The notes under the pieces: model-generated
Databases searched by the model: none
Told to the model about the DNA's origin: nothing
Seen by the model: only the letters and a program-made list of their open reading frames with translations
Translations under genes and position numbers: made by a program
Assembly (NCBI GenBank): GCA_030692765.1
Contig: JAUYUB010000010.1
Coordinates: 1 to 64,000, forward strand
Source of the DNA: Sulfuricurvum sp.
Lineage (GTDB): Bacteria > Campylobacterota > Campylobacteria > Campylobacterales > Sulfurimonadaceae
Length of the DNA stretch: 64,000 bases
Direction: 5' to 3'
In this document: positions 25,236-33,899 of the stretch, in pieces
Position numbering within the stretch: the first letter of the stretch is position 1
Layout of the letters: each line of letters starts with the position of its first letter

Positions 25236-25848
25236 GCTTCACCTCTTTAAGAAAATTCATCAAGATCATCACTAAAACACTTTGCAGCCGTGCATTGAGT
25301 TCGATAAGCCTAAATGCTTTGTCGAATCCCTCTATTTGAACACTTGTTAGTGATATTCCTTCAACATGCACCGCATGATAAAAGAGGTGCTCGATCAGCT
25401 CTTTGGCCTCATGTTTTTTAAATTTCTCATGCTCTTTTATCCACAAAAACATACTTGAGAGCTCCAGCGTACGAAGACTAAGCGAGATCGCTTCATGATG
25501 TCGTTGTCTGGGTTCTTGCTTCAGTGACAAACGTGAACGAACCGTAGGTAAAAAAGTACTTTTATTGGGAGCAAGTAAGATAAATTCGATATTGAGAGGT
25601 GGTTCTTCGAGAATCTTCAGTAAAGCGTTCTGTGCAGGTATTGTGAAACTTTTAGCACCCAAAATCAATGTTTTAGTGCTAGATTCGCTCTTATACGCCT
25701 CTGAAATAACCTCTTTGGCATCTTCAATTTTAAAATCTTCGCGTACAAACAGGACACATCGAAGTGGTAGCAGTTCTTCTTTGATTTCAAGCGATCTTTC
25801 TTCAAAATGCTCAGTGATTAGAATAGAGCCTCCACTAGGCGTGAACAT
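25225..25848 (-). CDS. holB: DNA polymerase III delta-prime subunit
   Basis: The delta-prime subunit is part of the clamp loader. The product of about 207 residues is much shorter than in E. coli (334), as usual in this phylum. It has the KSFTIPAQNALLKILEEPP signature (the SRC region of clamp-loader proteins) and FILLAPNKSTFLPTVRSR. I start at 25848, where GGGGAG lies four bases upstream, which reduces the overlap with hobA to 14 bases; the longer frame would overlap by 53. Synteny with hobA and folP supports the call. Confidence 0.88.
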   Translation of the reverse strand: MFTPSGGSILITEHFEERSLEIKEELLPLRCVLFVREDFKIEDAKEVISEAYKSESSTKTLILGAKSFTIPAQNALLKILEEPPLNIEFILLAPNKSTFLPTVRSRLSLKQEPRQRHHEAISLSLRTLELSSMFLWIKEHEKFKKHEAKELIEHLFYHAVHVEGISLTSVQIEGFDKAFRLIELNARLQSVLVMILMNFLKEVKRVR

Positions 25849-26386
25849 CAATCTCCCCAAACAAGACAGCAGAAAGTGTTTTATCAAACATACGGTACAG
25901 CTGCAGCAGCTTAATATCGATTAATGTGTCATACGAACGCAGAGTTAATGCATTAGGATAATTTTCATCCATAATCCACATCAACGCATTATCGGTACGC
26001 TTCACAATATCGGCACGTCGTTCATCGCCGCCCTTTCCTATGTACCAAAAGAAATACTCACCTTTATAGGAAAGTTCTAACATATCCCCTAATGTATTCA
26101 TAGCTTCCGCATCGACCAACTGATCAATATGAGGATACAAACCATCCAAATAGACGATGGGAATCATCGGACGTTCTTTGAGCTTTTTATTGATGGTTTC
26201 AGTCACATAATGTGAAAACCACCGACGTTGAGGATCAGTGACAAGGACAATCGTACGCCCAAGCATAATTTGGTTCATAGCACTGGCGATTTGAGGAATC
26301 CACTCAAATCGCTGCTCTTCAAACCAGCTCATCGATGCACCCTCAGCCCTAATAGCGTCGAGAGTCCACCGATCAAATTCTTGCAT
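25835..26386 (-). CDS. hobA: DnaA-binding initiation factor HobA
   Basis: HobA binds domain I of DnaA and promotes its assembly at the origin; it is the functional counterpart of DiaA and is known only from Campylobacterota. The 183-residue protein begins MQEFDRWTLDAIRAEGASMSWFEEQR and contains the SIS-like fold segments TIVLVTDPQRRWF and FFWYIGKGGDERRADIV. The gene order rppH-lysC-hobA-holB-folP is the same as in Helicobacter pylori (HP1228-HP1232). Its start shares one base with the lysC stop. Confidence 0.93.
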   Translation of the reverse strand: MQEFDRWTLDAIRAEGASMSWFEEQRFEWIPQIASAMNQIMLGRTIVLVTDPQRRWFSHYVTETINKKLKERPMIPIVYLDGLYPHIDQLVDAEAMNTLGDMLELSYKGEYFFWYIGKGGDERRADIVKRTDNALMWIMDENYPNALTLRSYDTLIDIKLLQLYRMFDKTLSAVLFGEIDVHA

Positions 26387-27597
26387 TATTGATCCAACGA
26401 ATAAGCGCTGTGAAGTGAGCGCACTGCCAGTTCTGCATATTTTTCATCAATCACCATGGATACTTTGATTTCAGAAGTCGAAATCATCATGATATTGATA
26501 TTTTCACGCGCCATCGTTTGAAATGCTTTTGCCGCGACACCAGTATGCGATTTCATTCCAACACCTACAATCGAAACTTTACAGATACATTCATCGTAAC
26601 TTGCGTTACCGATTTCTGATTCAGCGATAAACGTTTCAACCACTTTTTTTGCATCCAACAACTCTGTCTTTGGAACCGTAAAATCCATATGAGTACGGCC
26701 ATCATGTCCTTGGGTTTGAATAATCATGTCAATATTTACGCTGTTATCTGCTAAACGGGTAAAAATATCCGATGCGATACCCGGACGGTCAATGACTTCC
26801 AGTAAAGAAACACGTGCTTGATTTTTATCCAGTGCAATTCCGCTAACGAGTGGTTGTTCCATAATATTCTCTTCCTTTGTTATAAGTGTCCCTTCTGCCA
26901 TACTGAAGCTAGAACGGGTTACAAGATTTACATTTAATTTTTTGGCCAATTCGACTGAACGGTTTTGAAGAACCTTAGCCCCTAATGAAGCCAGCTCCAA
27001 CATCTCATCGTAACTGATACGATCCATTTTACGCGCTTTTGGCTCGATACGAGGATCCGTCGTATAGATACCATCAACATCGGTATAGATTTCACATAAG
27101 TCAGCTTTTAGCGCACCCGCAAGAGCAACGGCAGAAAGATCCGATCCTCCACGACCCAGCGTGGTCACTTGGCCTTCTTCACTTACCCCTTGGAAACCAG
27201 CGACGACGATGACTTTTCCCTCTGCCAATTGGGCATGCATATATGAGGGATCAATACTCTCAATACGAGCTTTGGTATGAACACTGTCTGTAACAATCCC
27301 TGCTTTACGGCCACTCATAGAAGCCGCTTTATGGCCCATGGCATTAAGTGCAATCGACAGCAATGCTGCCGTGACACGCTCACCAGAACTTAATAACATG
27401 TCCACTTCACTACGCTCAGGAGAGGCAGTATAATGCTCTGCATAGGCGATCAATTTATTGGTCTCACCGCTCATTGCGGAAACGACAACAACAACTTGAT
27501 GCCCTTCTTTAAGACTTAGAGAAACACGGTTAGCAACATTTTGTATGCGCTCCAAATCTCCGACACTGGTTCCACCAAACTTTTGTACGATAAGCAT
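26386..27597 (-). CDS. lysC: Aspartate kinase
   Basis: LysC phosphorylates aspartate, the first step to lysine, threonine and methionine. The 403-residue protein has the N-terminal VQKFGGTSVGD motif, the GRGGSDLSAVALAGAL substrate segment, EIYTDVDGIYTTDPR, and two C-terminal ACT domains for feedback control. It starts with a one-base overlap with the rppH stop and ends with a one-base overlap with hobA. Confidence 0.95.
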   Translation of the reverse strand: MLIVQKFGGTSVGDLERIQNVANRVSLSLKEGHQVVVVVSAMSGETNKLIAYAEHYTASPERSEVDMLLSSGERVTAALLSIALNAMGHKAASMSGRKAGIVTDSVHTKARIESIDPSYMHAQLAEGKVIVVAGFQGVSEEGQVTTLGRGGSDLSAVALAGALKADLCEIYTDVDGIYTTDPRIEPKARKMDRISYDEMLELASLGAKVLQNRSVELAKKLNVNLVTRSSFSMAEGTLITKEENIMEQPLVSGIALDKNQARVSLLEVIDRPGIASDIFTRLADNSVNIDMIIQTQGHDGRTHMDFTVPKTELLDAKKVVETFIAESEIGNASYDECICKVSIVGVGMKSHTGVAAKAFQTMARENINIMMISTSEIKVSMVIDEKYAELAVRSLHSAYSLDQ

Positions 27598-28067
27598 TAC
27601 AGATACCCCTTGGCTCTAAAATGTGAGATAACGATTTCATAAATCGGTTTTTTAAAATGGGCGATTTTTCCATTGAGTTCTTCTAAACTCACAAATTCAT
27701 GCTGTTTAAATTCCGGATGCTTGGTATCCAAACTTATTTTAGCATTTTCTTTGAGCCTAACCAAATAATAGCGCTGTTTTTGTCCTGCAAAAGGTGCCAT
27801 TTTTGCCGCTACATGAGCAGGAAAATCATACGATATCCATTCAGGATATTCAGCCACGATTTCTACTTTATTGGTTCCTATTTCTTCTTTGAGCTCACGG
27901 AAAAGGGCTTCTTCAGATGTTTCACCCTCATCGATTCCCCCCTGCGGAAACTGCCACACACCTGCTAAATCATTACGCTCTGCAATAAAAATTTGCTTCT
28001 CTTGTGGATACGCACTGGAGACAATGATAGCTGCGACATTGGGACGATAAAACTTTTGTTGACTCAT
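27597..28067 (-). CDS. rppH: RNA pyrophosphohydrolase (Nudix)
   Basis: RppH removes pyrophosphate from the 5' end of mRNA and triggers decay; the family also hydrolyses dinucleoside polyphosphates (NudH/InvA). The 156-residue protein has the full Nudix box, GGIDEGETSEEALFRELKEEIG, written in parts as G-x5-E-x7-RE-x2-EE, and the YRPNVAAI start typical of the subfamily. It is the first gene of the lysC-hobA-holB-folP operon and diverges from hemW. Confidence 0.92.
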   Translation of the reverse strand: MSQQKFYRPNVAAIIVSSAYPQEKQIFIAERNDLAGVWQFPQGGIDEGETSEEALFRELKEEIGTNKVEIVAEYPEWISYDFPAHVAAKMAPFAGQKQRYYLVRLKENAKISLDTKHPEFKQHEFVSLEELNGKIAHFKKPIYEIVISHFRAKGYL

Positions 28068-28083
28068 TTACTATCTTTTTTCC

Positions 28084-28089
28084 TATAAT
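28084..28089 (+). promoter_or_regulatory. -10 element of the hemW promoter
   Basis: TATAAT lies 38 bases before the hemW start in the 59-base divergent gap with rppH, giving a leader of about 30 bases. A second TATAAT at 28116 is too near the start codon to serve hemW. Confidence 0.45.
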
Positions 28090-28126
28090 TGTATGCTATT
28101 CACCATTAAAAAAAGTATAATTCGCC

Positions 28127-29188
28127 ATGCTTTTATACATTCACATCCCTTTTTGCGACAGCAAATGCTCATATTGTGCCTTTAACTCTTACGTTGACAA
28201 GTTTTCGCAACGCGAACGCTATATGGATGCTTTGAGCGTTCAACTCGAAACTGAACTCAAACGTTTTGATGTCAGCCACTCAAACCCCGTCCAAACCGTT
28301 TTTATCGGAGGAGGCACTCCCTCTACTGTTGATCCTGAACTTTACGGTCCCATATTCGATCGTATTCGTCCCTATTTACAAAAAGGTGCCGAAATCACCT
28401 CAGAAGCCAATCCCAACAGTGCAACCTATGAATGGCTTGAGGGAATGAAAAAATTGGGTGTTAACCGTATCAGTTTTGGAGTTCAAAGTTTCAATGATGA
28501 GAAACTCAAAACACTTGGACGTGCGCACAACACGCAGCACGCACTTCAAGCCATAAAAAATGCCGAAATCGTCGGATATGAGCATCTCTCGCTTGATCTA
28601 ATCTACGGGGTTCAAGGCGATACTAAAGAACTCTTACGCAGCGACATAAACCAAGCGTTTGATCTGCCCATAGATCACATAAGCCTCTATTCCCTCACTA
28701 TCGAAGAAGAGACCGCATTTGAAAAATTACCCGAAATGGCGAGTGAACAGCTTGATCTTACGCAATGGCTCTTTGATGAAATTACTTCAAAAGGGTTTGA
28801 ACACTATGAAATTTCCAATTTCGGAAAATACAAATCCAAACATAATATTGGTTATTGGGAACACAAGTCTTACATCGGATTGGGTGCGGGAGCGGTTGGA
28901 TTTTTAGATTCGACTCGTTTGTATCCCACTACCGATATCGAAGCCTATATTGATGCACCGTTGTCGATAAAAGAAGAGCATCTCAATGAGGCAGAACTTT
29001 TAAATGAGAAACTCTTTTTAGGATTTCGCAGCTGTGTCGGTGTCGACCAAACACTCCTGTCAAAACCGCAAAACACACAAGCCCAAATGCTTCTTGTTGG
29101 GGCCTTGCTAGAATTTCGAAATGGACGCTATATTAATCCTAATTTTCTCCTCGCAGATGAAATCACGCTAAGAATTGAAGGCTATTAG
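28127..29188 (+). CDS. hemW: HemW-type radical SAM protein
   Basis: HemW-like proteins are related to coproporphyrinogen III dehydrogenase and are thought to insert haem into proteins rather than make it. The 353-residue protein begins at the radical SAM motif PFCDSKCSYCAF (C-x3-C-x2-C), followed by FIGGGTPSTVDP and RISFGVQSF. Its short N-terminus and the lack of the extra HemN cysteine residue support HemW. Helicobacter has the corresponding gene (HP1226) near rppH, so the context is conserved. Confidence 0.9.
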   Translation: MLLYIHIPFCDSKCSYCAFNSYVDKFSQRERYMDALSVQLETELKRFDVSHSNPVQTVFIGGGTPSTVDPELYGPIFDRIRPYLQKGAEITSEANPNSATYEWLEGMKKLGVNRISFGVQSFNDEKLKTLGRAHNTQHALQAIKNAEIVGYEHLSLDLIYGVQGDTKELLRSDINQAFDLPIDHISLYSLTIEEETAFEKLPEMASEQLDLTQWLFDEITSKGFEHYEISNFGKYKSKHNIGYWEHKSYIGLGAGAVGFLDSTRLYPTTDIEAYIDAPLSIKEEHLNEAELLNEKLFLGFRSCVGVDQTLLSKPQNTQAQMLLVGALLEFRNGRYINPNFLLADEITLRIEGY

Positions 29189-29263
29189 AGGCACCCTTTA
29201 AACTAACTTTTGCTAAAATCGCTTCTATTCTTTAAAAAATAAACAATAAGTAGGCAAATAAAT

Positions 29264-29635
29264 ATGTTTGGAATGGGCTTAACCGAAATTTTTCTAATCG
29301 CTATTGTTGCTGTTCTCTTTTTGGGACCCGATAAACTTCCCTCTACGATGATTGAAATCGCCAAATTCTTCCGAAGTGTCAAAGGCACTGTCAATTCAGC
29401 AAAAGCCACGATCGAAGATGAAATCAGACTCTCTGGAATCAAAGAGACCGTTATGGATTATAAAGCGGAACTTACCAATGCCAGTGCAGAACTAACACGT
29501 ATGAGTGACTTGACAGAAGTGAAAGCAGATATCACTGCCGTTGGAAATGATTTAACATTGGAAACACCTGCACCTGCTGCGCCTAAAGAACCAGAAGCAA
29601 TTACCTTCGCTCAAAAAAATAAAGAGGATGTTTAA
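29264..29635 (+). CDS. tatB: Sec-independent translocase component TatB
   Basis: The 123-residue protein has the single N-terminal helix and hinge of TatA/B proteins (MFGMGLTEIFLIAIVAVLFLGPDKLP), an amphipathic helix and a flexible acidic tail ending in an AP-rich stretch. Presence of tatC directly after it (one-base overlap, TAATG) supports TatB over TatA. It forms the substrate receptor with TatC. tatA is not in the window. Confidence 0.92.
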   Translation: MFGMGLTEIFLIAIVAVLFLGPDKLPSTMIEIAKFFRSVKGTVNSAKATIEDEIRLSGIKETVMDYKAELTNASAELTRMSDLTEVKADITAVGNDLTLETPAPAAPKEPEAITFAQKNKEDV

Positions 29636-30417
29636 TGTTTGATGATCTGCGTCCTCACTTAGTAGAACTGCGTAAACGCCTTGGTATCAGCGTTGCTGCT
29701 GTTATTATTATGTCCATTTTTATGTGGAGCTTCCATGATGCCCTTCTTACTTGGATTACTCAACCGCTTATCGATGCCCTGACGGCTACCGCTAAAATCT
29801 CCCGTAAAGCTGCACAGGGGATGATTGTCACCAAAGAACTCTCCGAAGCATTTTTTGTTGCAATGAAAGTCTCCTTTTTCGCTGGACTTCTTGCAGCACT
29901 GCCAGTTATACTTTCTCAAATATGGCTTTTTATTGCCCCAGGCCTGTATGCCAACGAGAAAAGAATGATGATTCCTATCGTTGTAGGCGGCACAGTCATG
30001 TTCCTTATAGGAGCCGCTTTTGCCTACTATTTTGTAACTCCAATGGGTTTTGCATTTTTTATTGAATTTGGAAGTGCTACATTTGTTCCAATGTATAACA
30101 TTTCAGAGTACGTAGAGTTTTTCACTAAAATAATATTTGGCTTTGGACTTGCGTTCGAACTTCCCGTTTTTGCCTATTTTTTAGCCCTAATGGGACTTAT
30201 TGATGATCGTATGATGAAGGATTTCTTTCGCTATGCTATCGTCCTTATCTTTATTTTAGCCGCTCTTTTAACCCCTCCTGATGTCCTTAGCCAAATAATG
30301 ATGGCCGTTCCTCTTATTCTTCTCTACGGTATTTCTATCCTTATTGTTGGTGCTGTTAATCCAGCGCCCAAAGAAGACTTAGCATCATTGGAAGATGAAG
30401 AAGAGACGATTGACTAA
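29635..30417 (+). CDS. tatC: Sec-independent translocase component TatC
   Basis: TatC recognises twin-arginine signal peptides. The 260-residue protein has six transmembrane helices and the conserved start (RPHLVELRKRLGISV), SFFAGLLAALPVILSQIWLFIAPGLY, FGFGLAFELPV and LTPPDVLSQ segments. It follows tatB with a one-base overlap, and queA begins inside its last 23 bases. A Tat-dependent molybdoenzyme (sorA) lies two genes on. Confidence 0.96.
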   Translation: MFDDLRPHLVELRKRLGISVAAVIIMSIFMWSFHDALLTWITQPLIDALTATAKISRKAAQGMIVTKELSEAFFVAMKVSFFAGLLAALPVILSQIWLFIAPGLYANEKRMMIPIVVGGTVMFLIGAAFAYYFVTPMGFAFFIEFGSATFVPMYNISEYVEFFTKIIFGFGLAFELPVFAYFLALMGLIDDRMMKDFFRYAIVLIFILAALLTPPDVLSQIMMAVPLILLYGISILIVGAVNPAPKEDLASLEDEEETID

Positions 30418-31438
30418 TAAAGACCCGTTACTCACGTCAAGTTATGAATACCATCTCCCAGATGGTCTCATAGCTACGCATCCCGTTCACCCTAGAGACC
30501 ATGCCCGACTCCTCGTCTATAATCGACGTGATCAATCAATCACCCATACTCGATTTGATCGGCTAAACGATTTTTTACCCGACGAATGTGCCATTATTTT
30601 CAACGATACCAAAGTCATAAAAGCCCGTCTTTACGGCAAAAAAGAGAGCGGCGGTGCCGTCGAACTTCTGATTAATCGTCCACTGGATGCCCACACCATC
30701 AATGTGTACATCAAAGGACGTGTCAAAAGCGGTACGGTTTTGTATTTTGATGCCAATGTCAAAGCCATCGTTACCGCACTGCATGAAGATGGATCACGAG
30801 AAGTCAATTTTTATCTCAATGATGTTCTTCTGCGCTTTGAGGAACTCATACCTCTTTTAGAGAAAATCGGGCATATTCCTCTACCCCCCTATTTAGGTCG
30901 TGAAGACAACAGTGAAGATGAGCGTGAATACCAAACTGTTTTTGCTGTACATGAGGGTGCCGTTGCTGCACCTACTGCATCCCTTCATTTTACGGATGAG
31001 CTCTTTGAGCTAGTCTGCTCTCATCATCCTCATGCCTTTGTCACCTTGCATGTTGGCTCCGGAACCTTTAAACCCGTTGAATGCACTACCATCACTGATC
31101 ATCCTATGCACTCCGAGTATTTTGAAATGAGTAAGAAATCTCTGACACTTATCCAAGGTTCAACTCCACTGTTGTGTGTTGGAACAACGTCCACACGAAC
31201 CGTCGAATATCATATCCGATCCGGTGAATTACAGGGAGAAGCAAACCTTTTTTTACATCCTCATAATCCACCCTTACGTGTAGATCATCTCCTTACCAAT
31301 TTTCATTTACCTCAATCGACTCTCCTGATGCTGGTTGCTTCATTTGTAGGGCTTGAAGAGACCCATCGTCTGTACACGTGCGCAATTAATGAGAAATATC
31401 GCTTTTTTTCCTACGGAGATGCTATGTTAATACTATGA
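30395..31438 (+). CDS. queA: S-adenosylmethionine:tRNA ribosyltransferase-isomerase
   Basis: QueA makes epoxyqueuosine in tRNA by transferring the ribose of SAM onto preQ1. The 347-residue protein has LIATHPVHPRDHARLLV, FNDTKVIKARLYG, GAVAAPTASLHFT, LHVGSGTFKPV and VGTTSTRTVEY, and TNFHLPQSTLLMLV, all family hallmarks. The ATG start overlaps tatC by 23 bases; a TTG five codons later is an alternative with no better ribosome site. Its stop lies inside an inverted repeat. Confidence 0.94.
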   Translation: MKKRRLTNKDPLLTSSYEYHLPDGLIATHPVHPRDHARLLVYNRRDQSITHTRFDRLNDFLPDECAIIFNDTKVIKARLYGKKESGGAVELLINRPLDAHTINVYIKGRVKSGTVLYFDANVKAIVTALHEDGSREVNFYLNDVLLRFEELIPLLEKIGHIPLPPYLGREDNSEDEREYQTVFAVHEGAVAAPTASLHFTDELFELVCSHHPHAFVTLHVGSGTFKPVECTTITDHPMHSEYFEMSKKSLTLIQGSTPLLCVGTTSTRTVEYHIRSGELQGEANLFLHPHNPPLRVDHLLTNFHLPQSTLLMLVASFVGLEETHRLYTCAINEKYRFFSYGDAMLIL

Positions 31439-31464
31439 TTTTGTCATAAATGTGATAAAATCAT
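31435..31464. promoter_or_regulatory. 12-base inverted repeat between queA and sorA
   Basis: ATGATTTTGTCA, six spacer bases, then TGATAAAATCAT form a 12-base-pair inverted repeat with a single G-T pair. It begins at the queA stop and ends 24 bases before the sorA start, so it could be a weak terminator for queA or an operator for sorAB. The TGTCA-N6-TGATA core resembles CRP/FNR-family sites. Confidence 0.45.
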
Positions 31465-31488
31465 GTAATATTATTAAAGGGACTACTC

Positions 31489-32709
31489 ATGGACCAATTT
31501 TCACGAAGAAACTTTTTAGGTGCCGGTTTTATACTCGGTGCTTCCACCCTATTTGGTAAAGAAGCTGTTAAACCCATTGTCACTGAAACAAAAGCGTTCG
31601 TACCTCCAATGATCGCGTTTCCAGAGAAAAAGCCTCTGAAAACGATCTCTGATCGTCCTCCGCTTCTTGAATCATCTCGCGATATATTTACGAAGGCAAT
31701 TACCCCAAATGATGAATTTTTTGTACGTTGGCACATGCCGGATATCCCAACGTATATTGATTTAAACACCTTTCGTCTTGAAGTCAAAGGAAGTGTAGCA
31801 AATGCTCTTTCACTAAGTATTGATGATTTGAAATCAAAGTTTGAACCTGTAGAAATCACTTCAGTCTTGCAGTGTGGCGGTAACAGTCGTAAATATTTTT
31901 CCGGTAGCGGACCTGCAACCCATGGTGTACAATGGGGTCATGGGGCAATGGGCTGTGCCCTTTGGAAAGGAGCTCGTCTCAAAGATATCCTAAATATGGC
32001 CGGAGTCAATGCAACCGCTAAATACGTTGGTGTCAATGGACTCGAAAAACCGGCTATTGATGAAACGCCTAAGTTTTTTCGTGAGATGGGAATTGATGAA
32101 GCCCTTACCGATGAATTGATTGTTGCGTATGAGATGAATGGTGAAGATATCCCTTATCTAAATGGTTTTCCTCTAAAACTCATCATTCCTGGTCACTTCT
32201 CAGACAGCTGGGTGAAAATGCTCTCAGAGATTACAGTCATGGATGAATACCGAAAATCCTTCTTTATGGATGTTGCCTACACGGTTCCTGATAACGATTG
32301 TGAATGTGTAATCTCCGGAGGTGACTTTGAGTACAAGCGTAAGCCAATTGCTCAGATGAAAGTTAAATCCGTCATCGGTTACCCAACACCCAACAGTGTC
32401 ATCAAAAAAGGTTCACGTATCAAAGTAAGCGGTGTCGCATTTGACCAAGGCAAAGGGATCAAAGAAGTGATGATTTCTCTCGATGGCGGTAAAAGTTGGA
32501 GTGCTACAGAACTGCAAAAAGATTATGGAAAATACGCCTATCGCCAATGGACCTTTGCTTGGGAACCTAAAATAAAAGGGGAATATGCGATTATGGTACG
32601 TGCTATCAATCGTATCGGTAACATTCAACCTCTCCCTGGCGACATCGGATGGAATGCCGGTGGATACCAATACAATGCTGTTGATGTTGTCAACGTAAAA
32701 ATAGTGTAA
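31489..32709 (+). CDS. sorA: Sulfite dehydrogenase molybdopterin subunit (SorA-like), Tat-exported
   Basis: The 406-residue protein has a twin-arginine signal (SRRNFLGAG, residues 5-13) and a sulfite oxidase-family molybdopterin domain. The molybdenum-ligating cysteine is Cys129 in VLQCGGNSR, followed by HGVQWGHGAMGCALWKGARL; the C-terminal third is the family's Ig-like dimerisation domain (SLDGGKSWSATEL, WTFAWEP). The next gene encodes a monohaem cytochrome c, as in the SorAB sulfite:cytochrome c oxidoreductases, so sulfite oxidation to sulfate in the periplasm is the likely role. Other family members (nitrate reductase, SoxC, MsrP) are less likely given the cytochrome partner. The tat genes lie just upstream. 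Confidence 0.85.
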   Translation: MDQFSRRNFLGAGFILGASTLFGKEAVKPIVTETKAFVPPMIAFPEKKPLKTISDRPPLLESSRDIFTKAITPNDEFFVRWHMPDIPTYIDLNTFRLEVKGSVANALSLSIDDLKSKFEPVEITSVLQCGGNSRKYFSGSGPATHGVQWGHGAMGCALWKGARLKDILNMAGVNATAKYVGVNGLEKPAIDETPKFFREMGIDEALTDELIVAYEMNGEDIPYLNGFPLKLIIPGHFSDSWVKMLSEITVMDEYRKSFFMDVAYTVPDNDCECVISGGDFEYKRKPIAQMKVKSVIGYPTPNSVIKKGSRIKVSGVAFDQGKGIKEVMISLDGGKSWSATELQKDYGKYAYRQWTFAWEPKIKGEYAIMVRAINRIGNIQPLPGDIGWNAGGYQYNAVDVVNVKIV

Positions 32710-32719
32710 GGACCCATAA

Positions 32720-33040
32720 ATGAAAATAAATATACTGATTGCTGGACTACTGTTAACAGCTACAACACTTTTTTCACAAGTCGCCAAGCCTATTGAAATG
32801 CCTTATGTTGATTATCCTATTGAAGCAGGAGATCATGACGAAGTGGTACAACAGTACTGCCTCACGTGTCACTCATTTGGCTACATGCTCAATCAGGGTA
32901 AAAAAAGCCGCCCTTACTGGACAGGAACCGTTGCTAAAATGGTAAATGAGTTCAAAGCGCCAATTCCAAAAGAAGATCAGCAAATTATTATCAATTATTT
33001 TGTGAAACACTATGGATACGAGGCAAGTTCAGGGCATTAA
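32720..33040 (+). CDS. sorB: Monohaem cytochrome c subunit (SorB-like)
   Basis: The 106-residue protein has a signal peptide (MKINILIAGLLLTATTLFS) and one haem motif, CLTCH, at 47-51. Its distal methionine is probably in the MVNEFKAPIP stretch. It follows sorA by 11 bases and should accept electrons from the sulfite dehydrogenase and pass them to the respiratory chain. It converges with dprA 10 bases on. Confidence 0.85.
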   Translation: MKINILIAGLLLTATTLFSQVAKPIEMPYVDYPIEAGDHDEVVQQYCLTCHSFGYMLNQGKKSRPYWTGTVAKMVNEFKAPIPKEDQQIIINYFVKHYGYEASSGH

Positions 33041-33050
33041 TGCTCTGAAG

Positions 33051-33842
33051 TTAGACAACAACTACCCTTCCATTTCGAACATCAATCCTACCGCTTAATT
33101 CAGCTTCAAATATTTCACTTGGAAATTTAACCATCACTTCCTCATAGCTGGGGGATGTTCTACAAAATGCTAAAAATGGTGTATCTTCGACAGCATTGCG
33201 TACCGTTTTTGAAATATTCGCCACAAACATGTCAATATCCTCAATGGCCACAGCCTTCCCCTGCGCCAGTAATTGATGTGTCCCTGCACTCTCTCGTATG
33301 CGATGCGGTAACACATAAATTTGTTTCCCCATCTCAAGTGCATACTCAACACTGCGCATACTCCCGCTGTCTATGTCCGCTTCCGTTACGATCAAACACT
33401 CTCCCAAAGCTACAACAATTTCGTTACGCACAACAAAACTCCATGCTCGTGCTTCAAAAGAGGGTTCAAATTGAGAAAGGGTTAATCCGTTCGTTTCAAT
33501 GGATTGTATTAGTTGCGTATTTGCTTTTGGATACCGCAGGTCAATCCCACAAGGCAGTACAGCAATCGTATTTTCACACCCTGCCCCATAATGCGCAAGA
33601 GTATCAACACCCGCCGCAGCACCGCTAACAATCACGACTCCCGCCATCGAGAGCTTTTTAGCCAATTCGTGTGTCATGATTCGAGTATAGGGATTGGGTT
33701 TACGAGTACCGACAATAGATACTTTGGGACGAAAGAGGTTTTCCAAAGAGCCATTATAAAAAAGAGTCTTTGGATAATGTGTCATGGAGTCTAGTTCATC
33801 TAGATGAAAAGGGATCGTATCAAACATAACAGGCCAACCCAT
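33051..33842 (-). CDS. dprA: DNA-processing protein DprA
   Basis: DprA loads RecA on incoming single-stranded DNA in natural transformation. The 263-residue protein consists of the Rossmann-like core with SIVGTRKPNPYT, VSGAAAGVDTLAH, TIAVLPCGIDLRYP and SGSMRSVEYAL, plus a short C-terminal segment. It lacks the N-terminal SAM-like domain of longer DprA proteins, as in other Campylobacterota. The start has no good ribosome site; an ATG five codons inside is an alternative. Confidence 0.9.
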   Translation of the reverse strand: MGWPVMFDTIPFHLDELDSMTHYPKTLFYNGSLENLFRPKVSIVGTRKPNPYTRIMTHELAKKLSMAGVVIVSGAAAGVDTLAHYGAGCENTIAVLPCGIDLRYPKANTQLIQSIETNGLTLSQFEPSFEARAWSFVVRNEIVVALGECLIVTEADIDSGSMRSVEYALEMGKQIYVLPHRIRESAGTHQLLAQGKAVAIEDIDMFVANISKTVRNAVEDTPFLAFCRTSPSYEEVMVKFPSEIFEAELSGRIDVRNGRVVVV

Positions 33843-33899
33843 AAAATATTTGTTACGTTAACCTAATATAAACCTACAAAATGGATATATGACAAATTG

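Noticed and set aside
31489-32709. SorA as a nitrate reductase or methionine sulfoxide reductase (MsrP)
   Set aside because: The protein is longer than MsrP and has the sulfite oxidase dimerisation domain, and a monohaem cytochrome gene follows instead of the MsrQ membrane protein.
33031-33046. Short palindrome between sorB and dprA as a terminator
   Set aside because: The stem is only about eight base pairs including a G-T pair, has almost no loop and no T-run on either side.
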